Assembly (NCBI GenBank): GCA_011365025.1
Contig: RDOF01000016.1
Location: forward strand, 1-64,000
Length of the DNA: 64,000 nt
Direction of reading: 5' to 3'
Source: Candidatus Thorarchaeota archaeon
GTDB lineage: Archaea > Asgardarchaeota > Thorarchaeia > Thorarchaeales > Thorarchaeaceae
Part shown: positions 16,708 through 25,665 of the stretch, piece after piece
Layout of the letters: each line of letters begins with the position of its first letter
Position numbering within the stretch: the first letter of the stretch is position 1
Program-made: the position numbers and the translations under genes
Notes under the pieces: model-generated
The model's input: only the letters and a program-made list of their open reading frames with translations
Told to the model about the DNA's origin: nothing
Database searches by the model: none

Positions 16708-17661
16708 CTATAGTTCAACTCGGCCGGCAGTCGCCGTGCCTTTCTCGACTGTGATGATGAACCCTTTGAGGATTCCCTCTCTATACTCGGAACCAGGATT
16801 TACACATAGGGTTCTCCCGATATTGGTGAAACCGACTGATTCATGGATATGGCCATGCATTCCAACAAGGGGTTGATATTTCTCTATCACTTCTCGGACA
16901 GCGTGACTTCCGACTGGTTCTGTTAGAGAAAAGCCACCCGAATACTGCATGTGATGGTCTTTCGAGAGCTTCGGAGCGGTGTCCAAGGTTGACCCATAGG
17001 GTGGTGCATGAAAATTGCAGAGGAGATTCTCATAGTCATTCTCAGTCACACGTGCAAACTCGGCTTCTAGTTTATCCTTCAGCTCCTCTTCACCGCATTC
17101 GCGATGTGTGTCCCATGGAGTTGAGTTAACGTAGTCCATGCTTATCAGTTTGTGATGATCTGTGACCTCTATGACCTGTTTTAGTGGGTATATGGTTCTT
17201 TCATGGTTGCGAATCACATCATCGATAATCCAGGGATCGTCATTACCCGGATTCACAACTAGAACAATATCTTCTGGGACCTTCTCTACAGCCATGTCCA
17301 GCCACATCTGTAGCCTGTCTATCATTAGTTTGTCAAAGAGCGCTTGAACCTTGGACTTGTCTTCTTGAAGAGCTGCTAGCTCATCTTTTGTTAGGACCAC
17401 AGGATAATATCCTTCAGTTTCAGTAAACTCAATGAACTTGTCCAGGTCTTTCTGCTTCTTGAACGTCTTTTTCTTACCGAAGGGCTGGGCATACCAGCGG
17501 TCTTCCTTTTCTTGGACTACTGGAACAATCGCCTTGCCGGTAAGGTCCCCACACATCATAGCCAAATCGACTTTGAATGTTGCAGGAGCTCTGCACATCT
17601 GCGCCCATGTTTTCGTGCTGCCATGTGGGTCAACTGCGTGGAAAATCTTCATCTTGATCAT
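16708..17661 (-). CDS. Calcineurin-like metallophosphoesterase
   Basis: Metallophosphatase of 317 aa. All five metal-binding blocks can be read: D-x-H in AVDPHG (Asp11, His13), GD in MCGDLTG (Asp39), GND in NPGNDD (an Asp where GNHD usually has His), His in CNFHAPPYG, and GHIH in GMHGHIHES, followed by the terminal NPGSEYREG. The family hydrolyses phosphomono- or diesters; archaeal members of this shape include 2',3'-cyclic phosphodiesterase-like and YfcE-like enzymes. An insertion of roughly 120 residues between the GD and GND blocks is longer than in small family members. It is divergent from the nucleotidyltransferase-like gene, with a terminator directly behind it. Confidence 0.85.
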   Translation of the reverse strand: MIKMKIFHAVDPHGSTKTWAQMCRAPATFKVDLAMMCGDLTGKAIVPVVQEKEDRWYAQPFGKKKTFKKQKDLDKFIEFTETEGYYPVVLTKDELAALQEDKSKVQALFDKLMIDRLQMWLDMAVEKVPEDIVLVVNPGNDDPWIIDDVIRNHERTIYPLKQVIEVTDHHKLISMDYVNSTPWDTHRECGEEELKDKLEAEFARVTENDYENLLCNFHAPPYGSTLDTAPKLSKDHHMQYSGGFSLTEPVGSHAVREVIEKYQPLVGMHGHIHESVGFTNIGRTLCVNPGSEYREGILKGFIITVEKGTATAGRVEL

Positions 17662-17828
17662 GGACCTCCAACTGACTCAGAAGCGGTCATCCAAGTTAAG
17701 AGTTTAATGGTGTGGCTTTGTATTCCCACTTTAAGAAATTCCCCCAGTTTCTTGGTGTTAATTCGATACTTTTTAAAGTCGAGCTGCGCAGCTTCAATTG
17801 ACTCTTCTGTGTCTACGAGGTTTTGTTG

Positions 17829-18629
17829 ATGTCTGGAAAATACGGGGCATTTCTGGATGACTTCCAAGAGGAAGCTTTGCGTATTGTGGAAGCCGCTGCT
17901 AAAAACGGCTGGCCATTGAGAATAATTGGCTGTCTTGCATTTCGAATTAAGTGCCCTGATTACGTGGACCTACACAAAGCGATGGGACGAGAGGTAACTG
18001 ATATTGATTATGTGACATATTACAAGCATCAGCGGAATATTATCAACCTCTTTCGGGATGATCTTGGATACAAGTGGATACCGCCTGGCTTTGCCAGGGC
18101 TTCTACTCTGAGAGACCTCTTTGTGAATGCAGATACAGGTTTGAAGATTGATGTATTCTATGACCATCTCGATTTCTGTCACAACATTGATTTTAAGAAA
18201 CGAAATCGACTAGAGGTTGATGAGCCAACCATCCCACTTGCTGAGCTGTTTCTTGAAAAAACCCAGATTGTAGAGCTGAATGCAAAGGACTTGAAAGACC
18301 TAATCATTACTTTCTTAGCTCATGATGTGAGTGAAGAAGATGATGACTCCGTGGTCAACGGCGCCTACATTGCAAAGCTTATGGCAGATGACTGGGGCTT
18401 CTACTATACCGTTACGGCAAACATCAAGAAACTCATAGATTTCGTGCCGACGGTGGATCTCCTGAGTCAAGAACAGAGAGAATTGGTTATCCAGCGGGCA
18501 AAGAAGCTGAGCAAACTGATAGAGGATGAACCAAAGAGTCGTAGTTGGAATTCAAGAGCGAAAGTTGGAACCAAGAAGAAATGGTACAAAGTCGTCCATT
18601 CCATGGAAGGTCAAAGAAGAGCTGAGTAA
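17829..18629 (+). CDS. Nucleotidyltransferase-fold protein
   Basis: Protein of 266 aa from the ATG at 17829 (two in-frame TTG codons precede it; GAGG lies 8 bp upstream). It shows the polymerase-beta-like nucleotidyltransferase pattern: RIIGCLAFRI as a degenerate G-x-S helix, TDIDYV with the Asp pair (about residues 60 and 62 counted from the first TTG), and LKIDVFYD with the third acidic residue (about 110). The canonical Ser of the GS motif is replaced, as in AbiEii-like or other non-tRNA members. Family roles include toxin modification, antibiotic adenylylation and tRNA processing; none is clear here. The basic C-terminal tail (SRAKVGTKKKWYKVV) may bind nucleic acid. It lies 32 bp upstream of the second DUF917 gene. 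Confidence 0.6.
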   Translation: MSGKYGAFLDDFQEEALRIVEAAAKNGWPLRIIGCLAFRIKCPDYVDLHKAMGREVTDIDYVTYYKHQRNIINLFRDDLGYKWIPPGFARASTLRDLFVNADTGLKIDVFYDHLDFCHNIDFKKRNRLEVDEPTIPLAELFLEKTQIVELNAKDLKDLIITFLAHDVSEEDDDSVVNGAYIAKLMADDWGFYYTVTANIKKLIDFVPTVDLLSQEQRELVIQRAKKLSKLIEDEPKSRSWNSRAKVGTKKKWYKVVHSMEGQRRAE

Positions 18630-18661
18630 GACCAAAGCGGTGGCAACTAAGAAGCCGAGGT

Positions 18662-19789
18662 ATGATGTCCATGAAGTTGTCGAAGCAAGACGCCTACGAT
18701 ATGCTGACGGGCGTTGGTATTCTTGGAACCGGAGGCGGTGGCGATCCCGTCGGATTCGGTAAACCAATGGTTGATTGGGATTACAATAGAGGGCGTCAAT
18801 ATGAGATAACCGATCCCAAGGATGTCAAGGATGACTCCTTCATTGTCTGTGGAGGATATATGGGATCCGTCAGTGCCTTTACGTCAATTGGTGATATGCT
18901 GGAAACCTGGGAAACTCGTTATGAGCTCCATGAGGCAATGAAAATTACCGAAAAAACGACAGGAAAGAAAGTGAACCACCTTGTGCCCTTTGAACTTGGA
19001 GGAACGAATACAACTGTCATGTTGTCCCTAGCTGCACGTGCAGGAATAACCACTGTAGATGGTGATGGCTTAGGCCGTTCTGCTCCTGAAACTCAGATGA
19101 TTTCCTTTGTCGGATATGGTATCGAGCTATGTCCCATGCCCGTTGTGACAAAGAATGGTAGCATAATCATTGTAGAACGGACTACATCACCTGCCTTGGC
19201 AGATGAGATCGGAAGATTCGCAGTTGTGCAGGATGGAGGAGCTGGGGCAAACAATCACTATTACCAGTCGGGAGCACAACTAAAGAAATCTGTAATTCCA
19301 AATAGCATCTCGAAATCTGTCGAGCTGGGAGAAGCCATCCGTGATGCAAATAAATCCGGTAACAATCCAATAGATGCTTTTCTTGATGTTACGGGAGGAT
19401 CTTTTCTCACACGAGGTACAATTGACGAGGTTACGGGTGAGGACCGTGCAGGTCATTGGCATGTTCTTACAAGAATCAAGCCTACGGAGCTAAAAGGGCG
19501 TTTTGAAATTGTCGTGAAGAACGAATACATGATGGCAATGTCTGATGGCAAGCCCGTGGTCATGTTTCCCGACCTCATTTGCATACATTACCCTGATACA
19601 GGTCATGGAGTAATGAGCTCCAATTTGAAAGCAGGTATGGAGGTTGTTGTCACGGCCGTTCCTGCGCATGAGCGTCTACGCTATGCTGGCAGTACTACAA
19701 TCGGGAAGAAAGCCTTCCACCCAGAGCGCTATGGTCATCCTGAACTTCAATACCAACCAATGGAAGAGATTATTGGTAACCTTCGCTAG
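18662..19789 (+). CDS. DUF917 protein (S-methyl-thiohydantoin desulfurase / hydantoin-enzyme-like), copy 2
   Basis: Protein of 375 aa with the hallmark VGILGTGGGGDPVGFG at the N-terminus, then PFELGGTNTTVMLSLAARAG and TVDGDGLGRSAPETQ. These match the same positions in copy 1 at 15445, so the two are distant paralogs. Copy 2 keeps the GGGGDP form of the glycine loop while copy 1 has GGGGSL. ATG at 18662 is given, but ATG at 18671 has better spacing from the CCGAGG upstream. The Asp/Glu/hydantoin racemase begins 36 bp downstream on the same strand, so the pair is probably one operon for a hydantoin-like compound. Confidence 0.82.
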   Translation: MMSMKLSKQDAYDMLTGVGILGTGGGGDPVGFGKPMVDWDYNRGRQYEITDPKDVKDDSFIVCGGYMGSVSAFTSIGDMLETWETRYELHEAMKITEKTTGKKVNHLVPFELGGTNTTVMLSLAARAGITTVDGDGLGRSAPETQMISFVGYGIELCPMPVVTKNGSIIIVERTTSPALADEIGRFAVVQDGGAGANNHYYQSGAQLKKSVIPNSISKSVELGEAIRDANKSGNNPIDAFLDVTGGSFLTRGTIDEVTGEDRAGHWHVLTRIKPTELKGRFEIVVKNEYMMAMSDGKPVVMFPDLICIHYPDTGHGVMSSNLKAGMEVVVTAVPAHERLRYAGSTTIGKKAFHPERYGHPELQYQPMEEIIGNLR

Positions 19790-19825
19790 AATATCATGCA
19801 CCGTTTCGAAGGAAGACTATCATAG

Positions 19826-20599
19826 GTGTTGCAATTGAAACGTATCGCCCTTATTGGAGCCACAGGTATGGATTGGTGGAAGGATGAGAAAAAGAGGTCC
19901 TTCGTAGAGATGCATACTCCTGATGGTTATGAGATTCAAAACTTTGTTCCTGCGCATGGCACACATAGCGTGGAATCGCTTGCAGATGAAGCATACAACG
20001 CACCGTTCATTCTGGAGCAGGTTGCTAAAGCTAACAGGGAAGGCTATGATGCGCTAGTAATTGACTGTGCCTGTGATCCGGTTCTCGAAGCGGCGCGAGA
20101 GATATCAAGTGTGCCTGTTGTTGGCCCTAGAAATGCCGCTCTCCACATTGCCCTAAGTCTGGGCACGAACTTTGGCATAGTCACGGTCCAGGGACAATCC
20201 CTAAAGAGGTGCATCGAGCATGGAGTGCGAAAGGAAGGCCTGGAATCTTTCTGTACCGGTGTTAGATATCTCCCCCTGCCCGTTCTCGATCTTGCAAAGA
20301 ATCCAAAGACTGCTCAAAGGCAGCTGCGCGAAGCTTGCGAGTTGCTGATTAGTGAAACAGGCGCTAACGTAATTGTCTTGGGCTGTACTGGGCTATCTCA
20401 TGAGGTTGATATTACTCTCATTTCTGAGGAGATTGGCGTTCCGATTATTGATCCCTTTGTCGTGGCAATACAGCTGGCTCGATTACTCGTTGAGTCCAAA
20501 CTGAGTCATAGCAAGATTGCCTATCCCACTCCTCCGCGAAAGGGAATCACCGAAGCTCCCTCACTAAAAGGCGCTTTCGATGATATCCTCAAGGAATAG
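19826..20599 (+). CDS. Aspartate/glutamate/hydantoin racemase family protein
   Basis: Two-cysteine cofactor-free racemase of 257 aa. The catalytic pair is visible as VIDCACDPVLEA (N-domain) and IVLGCTGLSHEV (C-domain). Related signals are GPRNAALHIA and the FGIVTVQGQS strand. Such enzymes interconvert L and D forms of hydantoins, aspartate or glutamate, or isomerise maleate. Next to a DUF917 gene the hydantoin racemase role is the most plausible, feeding one enantiomer to a ring-opening enzyme. The GTG start at 19826 is first in frame; TTG at 19835 is possible. Its stop lies 5 bp from that of the convergent MFS transporter. Confidence 0.82.
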   Translation: MLQLKRIALIGATGMDWWKDEKKRSFVEMHTPDGYEIQNFVPAHGTHSVESLADEAYNAPFILEQVAKANREGYDALVIDCACDPVLEAAREISSVPVVGPRNAALHIALSLGTNFGIVTVQGQSLKRCIEHGVRKEGLESFCTGVRYLPLPVLDLAKNPKTAQRQLREACELLISETGANVIVLGCTGLSHEVDITLISEEIGVPIIDPFVVAIQLARLLVESKLSHSKIAYPTPPRKGITEAPSLKGAFDDILKE

Positions 20600-20604
20600 G
20601 TCTG

Positions 20605-21849
20605 TCACTGGCTTTTTGATTTTGAAAGCAGCATAACAATTGGTACGAGAATCGCGGCTGAGAGGCCCGCATACATCAAGTATGGTAGTTCAAGGGAAAT
20701 ATCCATGAGCCATCCGCCAATAATGGGACCAATGAAGAGACCTACGCCGCCCATACTCTCTACTAGTCCTGCATTTGCACCTTTCTCAACCTCTGTTCCT
20801 GCGACAACCAAGTATAGCGCCCCAAGGTAGCAAAATCCAACGCCTACCCCGGACACGGCCATGGCGACCGCAAATATCCAGATGTCAATGAAAAGAAACA
20901 GCATGATGCCTGAGATACCAGATAGAATGACTCCCAATACGATAATTCCTTTCATGCGCTCTCCACTTAGCGTTGAGATAAACATGAAACCAGCAGTACG
21001 GGCAATATTCCAGAGCAGCAGTAGATTTCCGAAGTCCTCTCTAACGAATGGATGTCCTAGGGTAATCAGCTGCTCTATGTAGGTTGGGAATAGGGCCAAA
21101 ATCACTGTAGACACTACTCCCCAAAGCATCACAGAGAGATATGACGCTATGAAGACAGGGCTGGTTCGTGATTCGGACTTGGGTGCTTCTTCAACCGTAC
21201 GTGTCGGAGTCGCGTTACTGGGCGCAATTGCTCTTCTTCGGTAGCCACTGAGGAACTTGAAAAGAATGACTAGAGATGCAGCTTCCAGGATCAATATTAT
21301 CCAGATGCTTGAAACATTGCCAAAAGCCCCCGCCATGTAGGCGATGACCATTGGAGGCAGAATCATCGAAGCGCTCCATGAGGTCGAGAAGTTGCCAAGC
21401 GTGGCAACTTGGGATTCAGGTTCAAGTTCGGCCACCATTCCCTCAATGGTGGGAGCAATGAAACCATAGACAAATCCTTCTACAGCACGAATCATTATCA
21501 GATATATTGGTGTGATGAAAGGCAGAAGATACATCGATATAACTGCAATGTACGCTCCTGTTGCCAGCAGCAGTGTTTTCTTCCGGCCGAGCCTATCCGA
21601 GAGTTTCCCTCCCATTGCAGGAGAGAACATGTAGACAAGCCCGAAGACTCCCATCGCCAGTCCCGATTCTAGAGGTGTACCACCCAGTATCCCTGTGTAC
21701 CAGGAAGCAAAAATTTCTGTGGTGCCTAGAGTGAAGACTGCTAGGAATGCAGTGATATATCCGACAATTCTATTCTGCTTCTTGGTTTCTGGTGGTATAT
21801 CTGGCTGTCCATCGATATCTAAGCAAAACGGTTCACAGGGTTCATGCAT
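20605..21849 (-). CDS. Major facilitator superfamily transporter
   Basis: Transporter of 414 aa with about 12 membrane helices. The MFS loop 2-3 signature is clear: GGKLSDRLGRKKTL after helix 2. There is a charged central loop (EEAPKSESRTSP) between the two six-helix halves. ATG at 21849 is preceded by AGAGGAGAC. It is convergent with the racemase gene and 25 bp downstream of the LLM oxidoreductase on the same strand, so the LLM and MFS genes are probably one operon. It could import the substrate of the neighbouring cyclic-amide genes, or export a product; direction and substrate cannot be told. Confidence 0.88.
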   Translation of the reverse strand: MHEPCEPFCLDIDGQPDIPPETKKQNRIVGYITAFLAVFTLGTTEIFASWYTGILGGTPLESGLAMGVFGLVYMFSPAMGGKLSDRLGRKKTLLLATGAYIAVISMYLLPFITPIYLIMIRAVEGFVYGFIAPTIEGMVAELEPESQVATLGNFSTSWSASMILPPMVIAYMAGAFGNVSSIWIILILEAASLVILFKFLSGYRRRAIAPSNATPTRTVEEAPKSESRTSPVFIASYLSVMLWGVVSTVILALFPTYIEQLITLGHPFVREDFGNLLLLWNIARTAGFMFISTLSGERMKGIIVLGVILSGISGIMLFLFIDIWIFAVAMAVSGVGVGFCYLGALYLVVAGTEVEKGANAGLVESMGGVGLFIGPIIGGWLMDISLELPYLMYAGLSAAILVPIVMLLSKSKSQ

Positions 21850-21873
21850 GATTCAGTCTCCTCTGTTCTGACT

Positions 21874-22887
21874 TCATCCAAGGTGGGGTGCAATGTCGCT
21901 GCCAATTGTTTGAGCGATTTCGACTGGATTCGTTCCAGGCACCGGGAATGCGACAGGAGTGTTGGCACCGGCGTACACCATTTCCTGAAGCTGCTTGATA
22001 CATGACTCTACGTCTCCAACAACGCAGAGCGATTTGATCATCTCATCCGTGATCAGCTGACTAAGAAGCGCATCATCATCTTTCTTCACTGCTTCTTGAA
22101 AGGCATGGGTGTCCTTTTCTTCAACTCCTGCATAGCGCATAAGTGGACCACCTGCTTGTGAGTGGGGCAAGTAGAGCTTTGAGAATTCCCTTGCAATATT
22201 CAGAGCCCTGTCCAGATCGTCGTCTACCACCATTGGCATATAAGCTACCAATTCAAAATCATCGAGAGGTTTGCCAGCCTCCTTTGCCCCCTCTCTTACT
22301 CTATCCCACGCGAACTTCACATAACCAGGCGTGCAGAATATAGAAAGAATGACTCCATCACCAATTTCGCCGGACAGCTTCAGCCCCATCTTTCCCTCAA
22401 AGGCAAGGTAGATTGGGGCTTGCTTGCGAACTGGCTCAAAGACCAGCTTGACATCCTTAGCGACGAAGTACTTGCCTCGGTAAGTGATACTGTTTCCGGT
22501 CATAATCTTCCTGATTAAATCAACACATTCTCTTGTCCTTGACATTGGCTTCTTGTCCCAAAGTCCCATTTGTTCCATCCAGAAAGGAACACCTGCACCA
22601 AGACCAAAAATCGCGCGCTTATTTGACATCTCGTCAATTGTAGCAAATTCCATTGCTGTGAGGGCGGGGTGCCTTGAGTAGGGATTAACCACTCCAAGTC
22701 CAATTCTAATCTTCTCGGTCACCATTGAGGCCGCGGCCATGTACGGGATTCCACCTCGAAAGAAGTAGTCCTCCGCAAACCAGACCGATCCCATCCCCAC
22801 TGCTTCGGCCTTCTTGGCCAATTCAACTGCTTCGCTTACAGGGAAAACCCCTGTCATAGCTATTCCAAACTCATTGTATCCTTCCAT
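21874..22887 (-). CDS. LLM-class (F420/FMN-dependent) oxidoreductase
   Basis: TIM-barrel luciferase-like protein of 337 aa, similar in shape to methylene-tetrahydromethanopterin reductase and other F420 enzymes. Segments seen are GSVWFAEDYFFRGG, KIRIGLGVVNPYSRHPALTA (the non-prolyl cis-peptide region), FGLGAGVPFW, and a C-terminal PVAFPVPGTNPVEIAQTIG. The ATG at 22887 has AGGTGA 5 nt upstream, making it better than the GTG at 22896. Family members move hydride between F420H2 or FMN and an organic substrate, and some oxidise amines or heterocycles. Together with the MFS gene behind it and the racemase/DUF917 genes convergent to it, a catabolic redox role is inferred. Confidence 0.8.
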   Translation of the reverse strand: MEGYNEFGIAMTGVFPVSEAVELAKKAEAVGMGSVWFAEDYFFRGGIPYMAAASMVTEKIRIGLGVVNPYSRHPALTAMEFATIDEMSNKRAIFGLGAGVPFWMEQMGLWDKKPMSRTRECVDLIRKIMTGNSITYRGKYFVAKDVKLVFEPVRKQAPIYLAFEGKMGLKLSGEIGDGVILSIFCTPGYVKFAWDRVREGAKEAGKPLDDFELVAYMPMVVDDDLDRALNIAREFSKLYLPHSQAGGPLMRYAGVEEKDTHAFQEAVKKDDDALLSQLITDEMIKSLCVVGDVESCIKQLQEMVYAGANTPVAFPVPGTNPVEIAQTIGSDIAPHLG

Positions 22888-22902
22888 CCGACTCACCTAT
22901 TT

Positions 22903-22930
22903 GCAAAAAGATGAAGGGGGATTATCCCCC
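22903..22930 (-). terminator. Terminator of the aldehyde ferredoxin oxidoreductase operon
   Basis: On the minus strand, GGGGGA-TAA-TCCCCC (perfect 6-bp stem, 22916-22930) is followed by TTCATCTTTTTGC. It comes immediately after the oxidoreductase stop at 22934. Confidence 0.7.
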
Positions 22931-22933
22931 TCT

Positions 22934-24853
22934 CTATGGTATCTTACCAATCTTCTCCAGGTATTTCCCAACGTCCCCAAGGTTAAGTTTCTCGTAGGTT
23001 TCACGTTTTGGCCAGCTGGTCTTTCTATCCCACTCGTGTAGGTCATAGTATTTGTCCAGCATTCCATCCAGCTCCTTCTGCGAGTTCATTTCGCCCTTCA
23101 GAGGTCCAGATGCCGCTCCCTCATGCATGAGCCTCCACGGGAGATTATCGTGTTCTCTTGTGGCGCCTCGAGTTACGTTGAACGCCTTTTCAAGTGTAAC
23201 AACCCTTCTTCCGGTGAGCATAAGATCCTCCTCGGTCATTGAGATGCCTGTTGCTGCTTCGTAGAGTCGAGCCATGTTATCCGGATTGACGCCGTAGGCT
23301 GCAGTTGAGGTGAACACACAGAAACCAAGCGCCTCGGTTATTTCATAGCAATCCTCATGCCATCGCACTATCTCTGCCCGGTAGTCTGTGAAGTGTGGAG
23401 ATGCCCATTTCTTGTCACCAGTGACTTTCTCGATGACTTCAACAGCTTCTGGACTTGCGCCAAACTCTGCAAAAGTTTCAGTCATAAGGTGGTCATTGCC
23501 TCTGGGATTGACCGCAAAGGCTAGTGCGTACGCCTTAGCCGAGCGAGTTTCGACATTCGACTGCTCAAGACCCTTTGCGTTCATTATCGCCCATTTGTAG
23601 GAATCTTGCCCAACCTTCTTCGTTGCTATTTTGAGCCCATCTCCAAGAAGATCGCCGAGTTTTCCATCCCTGGATGCCAGCTTCCTAATGGTTTCAGCTG
23701 TTTCCTTAAGCTTGCCCCATCCGAGCTCCAGCCCATCAGTGTCATCCTTTGTTAAAACCCCGCGTTCAAAACTCTCAATGGCCCACTGAGCTACGGCACC
23801 GGCAGTAATAGTATCGAGCCCTACCCTATTACAAATCTCATTTAGAATAAGCACGGACTCGGTGTCAATGAGTTGAGGTCCATTTCCAAGAGCACCCAAT
23901 GTTTCGTACTCTGGTCCTCCGCTAGCAATACCTGCATTCGGACCTTCATCAATTGTGCTGTATCTATGGCATCCGATTGTGCATCCAAAACAAGCGACTC
24001 GCCTCTTTAGATATCCTTTTTCAGTGATAGCCTGACCTGTAATTGGATATACATTCTCAGTGTAACCGGTTTGCCAATTCTTGCCTGGCAATGCATGAAG
24101 CTCATTTACTGCAGCCATCGACCCGGCAGTTCCATGCTCGTGCAATGACCTCGCACCGCTGTCAGCCTTAAGCAACTCTCTCATTTCTTTGGCTACTTCT
24201 GCGAAACTTTTCGGATCCTTGATTCTGATTGGCTTGGTACCTTTTACCGAAATTGCCTTTAGATTCTTCTTTGCCATGACAGCAGCTCCACCACCACGGC
24301 CTGCCGCGTGATAGAGTGAACATTGAATTGAAGCAGCTCTTACTAGCTTCTCTCCCGCTGGACCAATATATAGCCCCCTAGATTCATCGCCATGCCACTT
24401 CTTGAGTAATGCGTCAGTTTCAATGATATCCTTGCCCCAGAGCTGCTTTGCATCCTTTATCTCTATATGATCATCATTGATGTGGATATATGAGGGCTTG
24501 TCTGCGACTCCGTGTACCACAAGGTGATCATAGCCCGCAAACTTGAGCTCTGCACCCCAGTGTCCTCCAGTGTTCGTCTTCAGATATAGTCCGGTAGTGC
24601 AACCAACCGTTGTGACAGATGTTCGACCTGATGCCGGAGCGGTGGTGCCAGTGAGCGCGCCCGGGGCATATATGATTACATTCCGAGAATCGTCCCAGGT
24701 TATCTCTGGATCTTTGCAGTAGTCCCAGAGCAATCTGGCATTGATTCCTCTGGATCCCACGTACAGGCGCTTCCACTCTTCAGGTATTTCTTCTTTCCAA
24801 ATCTTTCCGGTTGAAAGATCAACATGTAGAATTACTCCTTGATGCCCGTACAA
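22934..24853 (-). CDS. aor: Aldehyde ferredoxin oxidoreductase, tungsten-pterin enzyme
   Basis: Protein of 639 aa, typical AOR length. The N-terminal domain starts YGHQGVILHVDLSTG and includes the pterin-binding VGSRGINARLLWDY and GAPGALTG-like segment. The [4Fe-4S] ligands are CFGCTIGC in the middle and a fourth Cys in LGFCVF. It oxidises aldehydes or related carbonyls to acids with ferredoxin as acceptor, using tungsten bis-pyranopterin. It starts with TTG at 24853, 10 nt behind a perfect AAGGAGG that sits inside the end of the ferredoxin gene, 2 bp apart. The two proteins are thus almost certainly produced together as an electron-transfer complex. Substrate class is not predictable by eye. 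Confidence 0.92.
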   Translation of the reverse strand: MYGHQGVILHVDLSTGKIWKEEIPEEWKRLYVGSRGINARLLWDYCKDPEITWDDSRNVIIYAPGALTGTTAPASGRTSVTTVGCTTGLYLKTNTGGHWGAELKFAGYDHLVVHGVADKPSYIHINDDHIEIKDAKQLWGKDIIETDALLKKWHGDESRGLYIGPAGEKLVRAASIQCSLYHAAGRGGGAAVMAKKNLKAISVKGTKPIRIKDPKSFAEVAKEMRELLKADSGARSLHEHGTAGSMAAVNELHALPGKNWQTGYTENVYPITGQAITEKGYLKRRVACFGCTIGCHRYSTIDEGPNAGIASGGPEYETLGALGNGPQLIDTESVLILNEICNRVGLDTITAGAVAQWAIESFERGVLTKDDTDGLELGWGKLKETAETIRKLASRDGKLGDLLGDGLKIATKKVGQDSYKWAIMNAKGLEQSNVETRSAKAYALAFAVNPRGNDHLMTETFAEFGASPEAVEVIEKVTGDKKWASPHFTDYRAEIVRWHEDCYEITEALGFCVFTSTAAYGVNPDNMARLYEAATGISMTEEDLMLTGRRVVTLEKAFNVTRGATREHDNLPWRLMHEGAASGPLKGEMNSQKELDGMLDKYYDLHEWDRKTSWPKRETYEKLNLGDVGKYLEKIGKIP

Positions 24854-24855
24854 TG

Positions 24856-25347
24856 CTACTCAGCCTCCTTCTTCACATCGCGGTAGCTAGTCATTCTTGC
24901 AGAACGCAGCTTCTTCTTCTGCTTAATCATGTCTTCAGTAGAGTCAATCCATTGAAGTGCATTTGGAACACAGTGGTGCACACAGTAGGGGTCTCCTCCA
25001 CAGAGATCACAAATCAGCGCTTTCTGTGTTTCCGGATGGAGCTTTATCCCATGATAGGGACAAGCTTCAACACACTTGCCATGTCCAACACATTTTGCAT
25101 CGTCCACGGTTATAATTCCAGTATTTTCGTCCCTGGAGAGTGCCCCTTCGGGGCATGAGTCAATACAGGGATGAGCATCGCACTGTTCACACAAAAACTG
25201 TATTCCCAGAGCTACATCTTCCTTCTTGAAAATCTTAATCCGTCCCCTATTCGGATCGAAGAGATCTTCCTTCGTCAAAGAACAAGCTAGTGAACACTGT
25301 TTACAGCCAGTGCATTTGTCCATATCGACTAGCAGCAGTTTGGCCAT
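24856..25347 (-). CDS. Polyferredoxin-type electron-transfer subunit for the aldehyde oxidoreductase
   Basis: Iron-sulfur protein of about 163 aa with Cys in four groups: Cys12/15/18/22, Cys53/56/61/65, Cys86/92/96 and Cys113/116/122/126. That is the layout of four [4Fe-4S] clusters in HycB/DmsB-like ferredoxins. The third group reads CVGHGKCVEACP, so the second cluster ligand is His89 rather than Cys. A hydrophilic, acidic C-terminus follows. It lies 2 bp upstream of the tungsten enzyme gene, to which it would pass or from which it would take electrons. ATG at 25347 is preceded by GGATG; a TATA-like AGGATTAAAATG lies about 55 bp upstream. Confidence 0.88.
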   Translation of the reverse strand: MAKLLLVDMDKCTGCKQCSLACSLTKEDLFDPNRGRIKIFKKEDVALGIQFLCEQCDAHPCIDSCPEGALSRDENTGIITVDDAKCVGHGKCVEACPYHGIKLHPETQKALICDLCGGDPYCVHHCVPNALQWIDSTEDMIKQKKKLRSARMTSYRDVKKEAE

Positions 25348-25653
25348 TTCACAAACATCCTCTCTAGAATGTTAAACTGGTTATATTCCTCAGAAACCGA
25401 CATTTTAATCCTGCCCTTTGCGTTATGGGATCTTGTGCATAACGAACGGTCATGGATTGGGGCCCTTGAAGAGCGGCAATCTATGAAAGGGGCCCAGTAC
25501 GCAATCTTCGACCTCAAAGCCTGAATTGAATCATTCTGTGTCACTCGAAAGACACTTTTACTGCGAGAGACTAGGAAGAGCCGCTCAGGAAAACCCGTTT
25601 TAGCATTTATAGACTTTAAGAAATTGTGCGGGCGAGTTTAAAATACTTGAAGG
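25348..25653. other. Intergenic region between divergent ferredoxin and methyltransferase genes
   Basis: This stretch of about 300 bp contains the minus-strand TATA-like element (near 25400-25412) for the ferredoxin operon and, at its right end, the TATA element (25636-25646) for the methyltransferase. The middle (25440-25620) has no open frame that looks coding and no clear hairpin. Confidence 0.5.
25636..25646 (+). promoter_or_regulatory. TATA box for the DNA methyltransferase gene
   Basis: GTTTAAAATAC, centred about 26 bp upstream of TTG 25666, matching a leaderless mRNA that starts at this codon. Confidence 0.55.
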
Positions 25654-25665
25654 TTGGCCAGTCCA

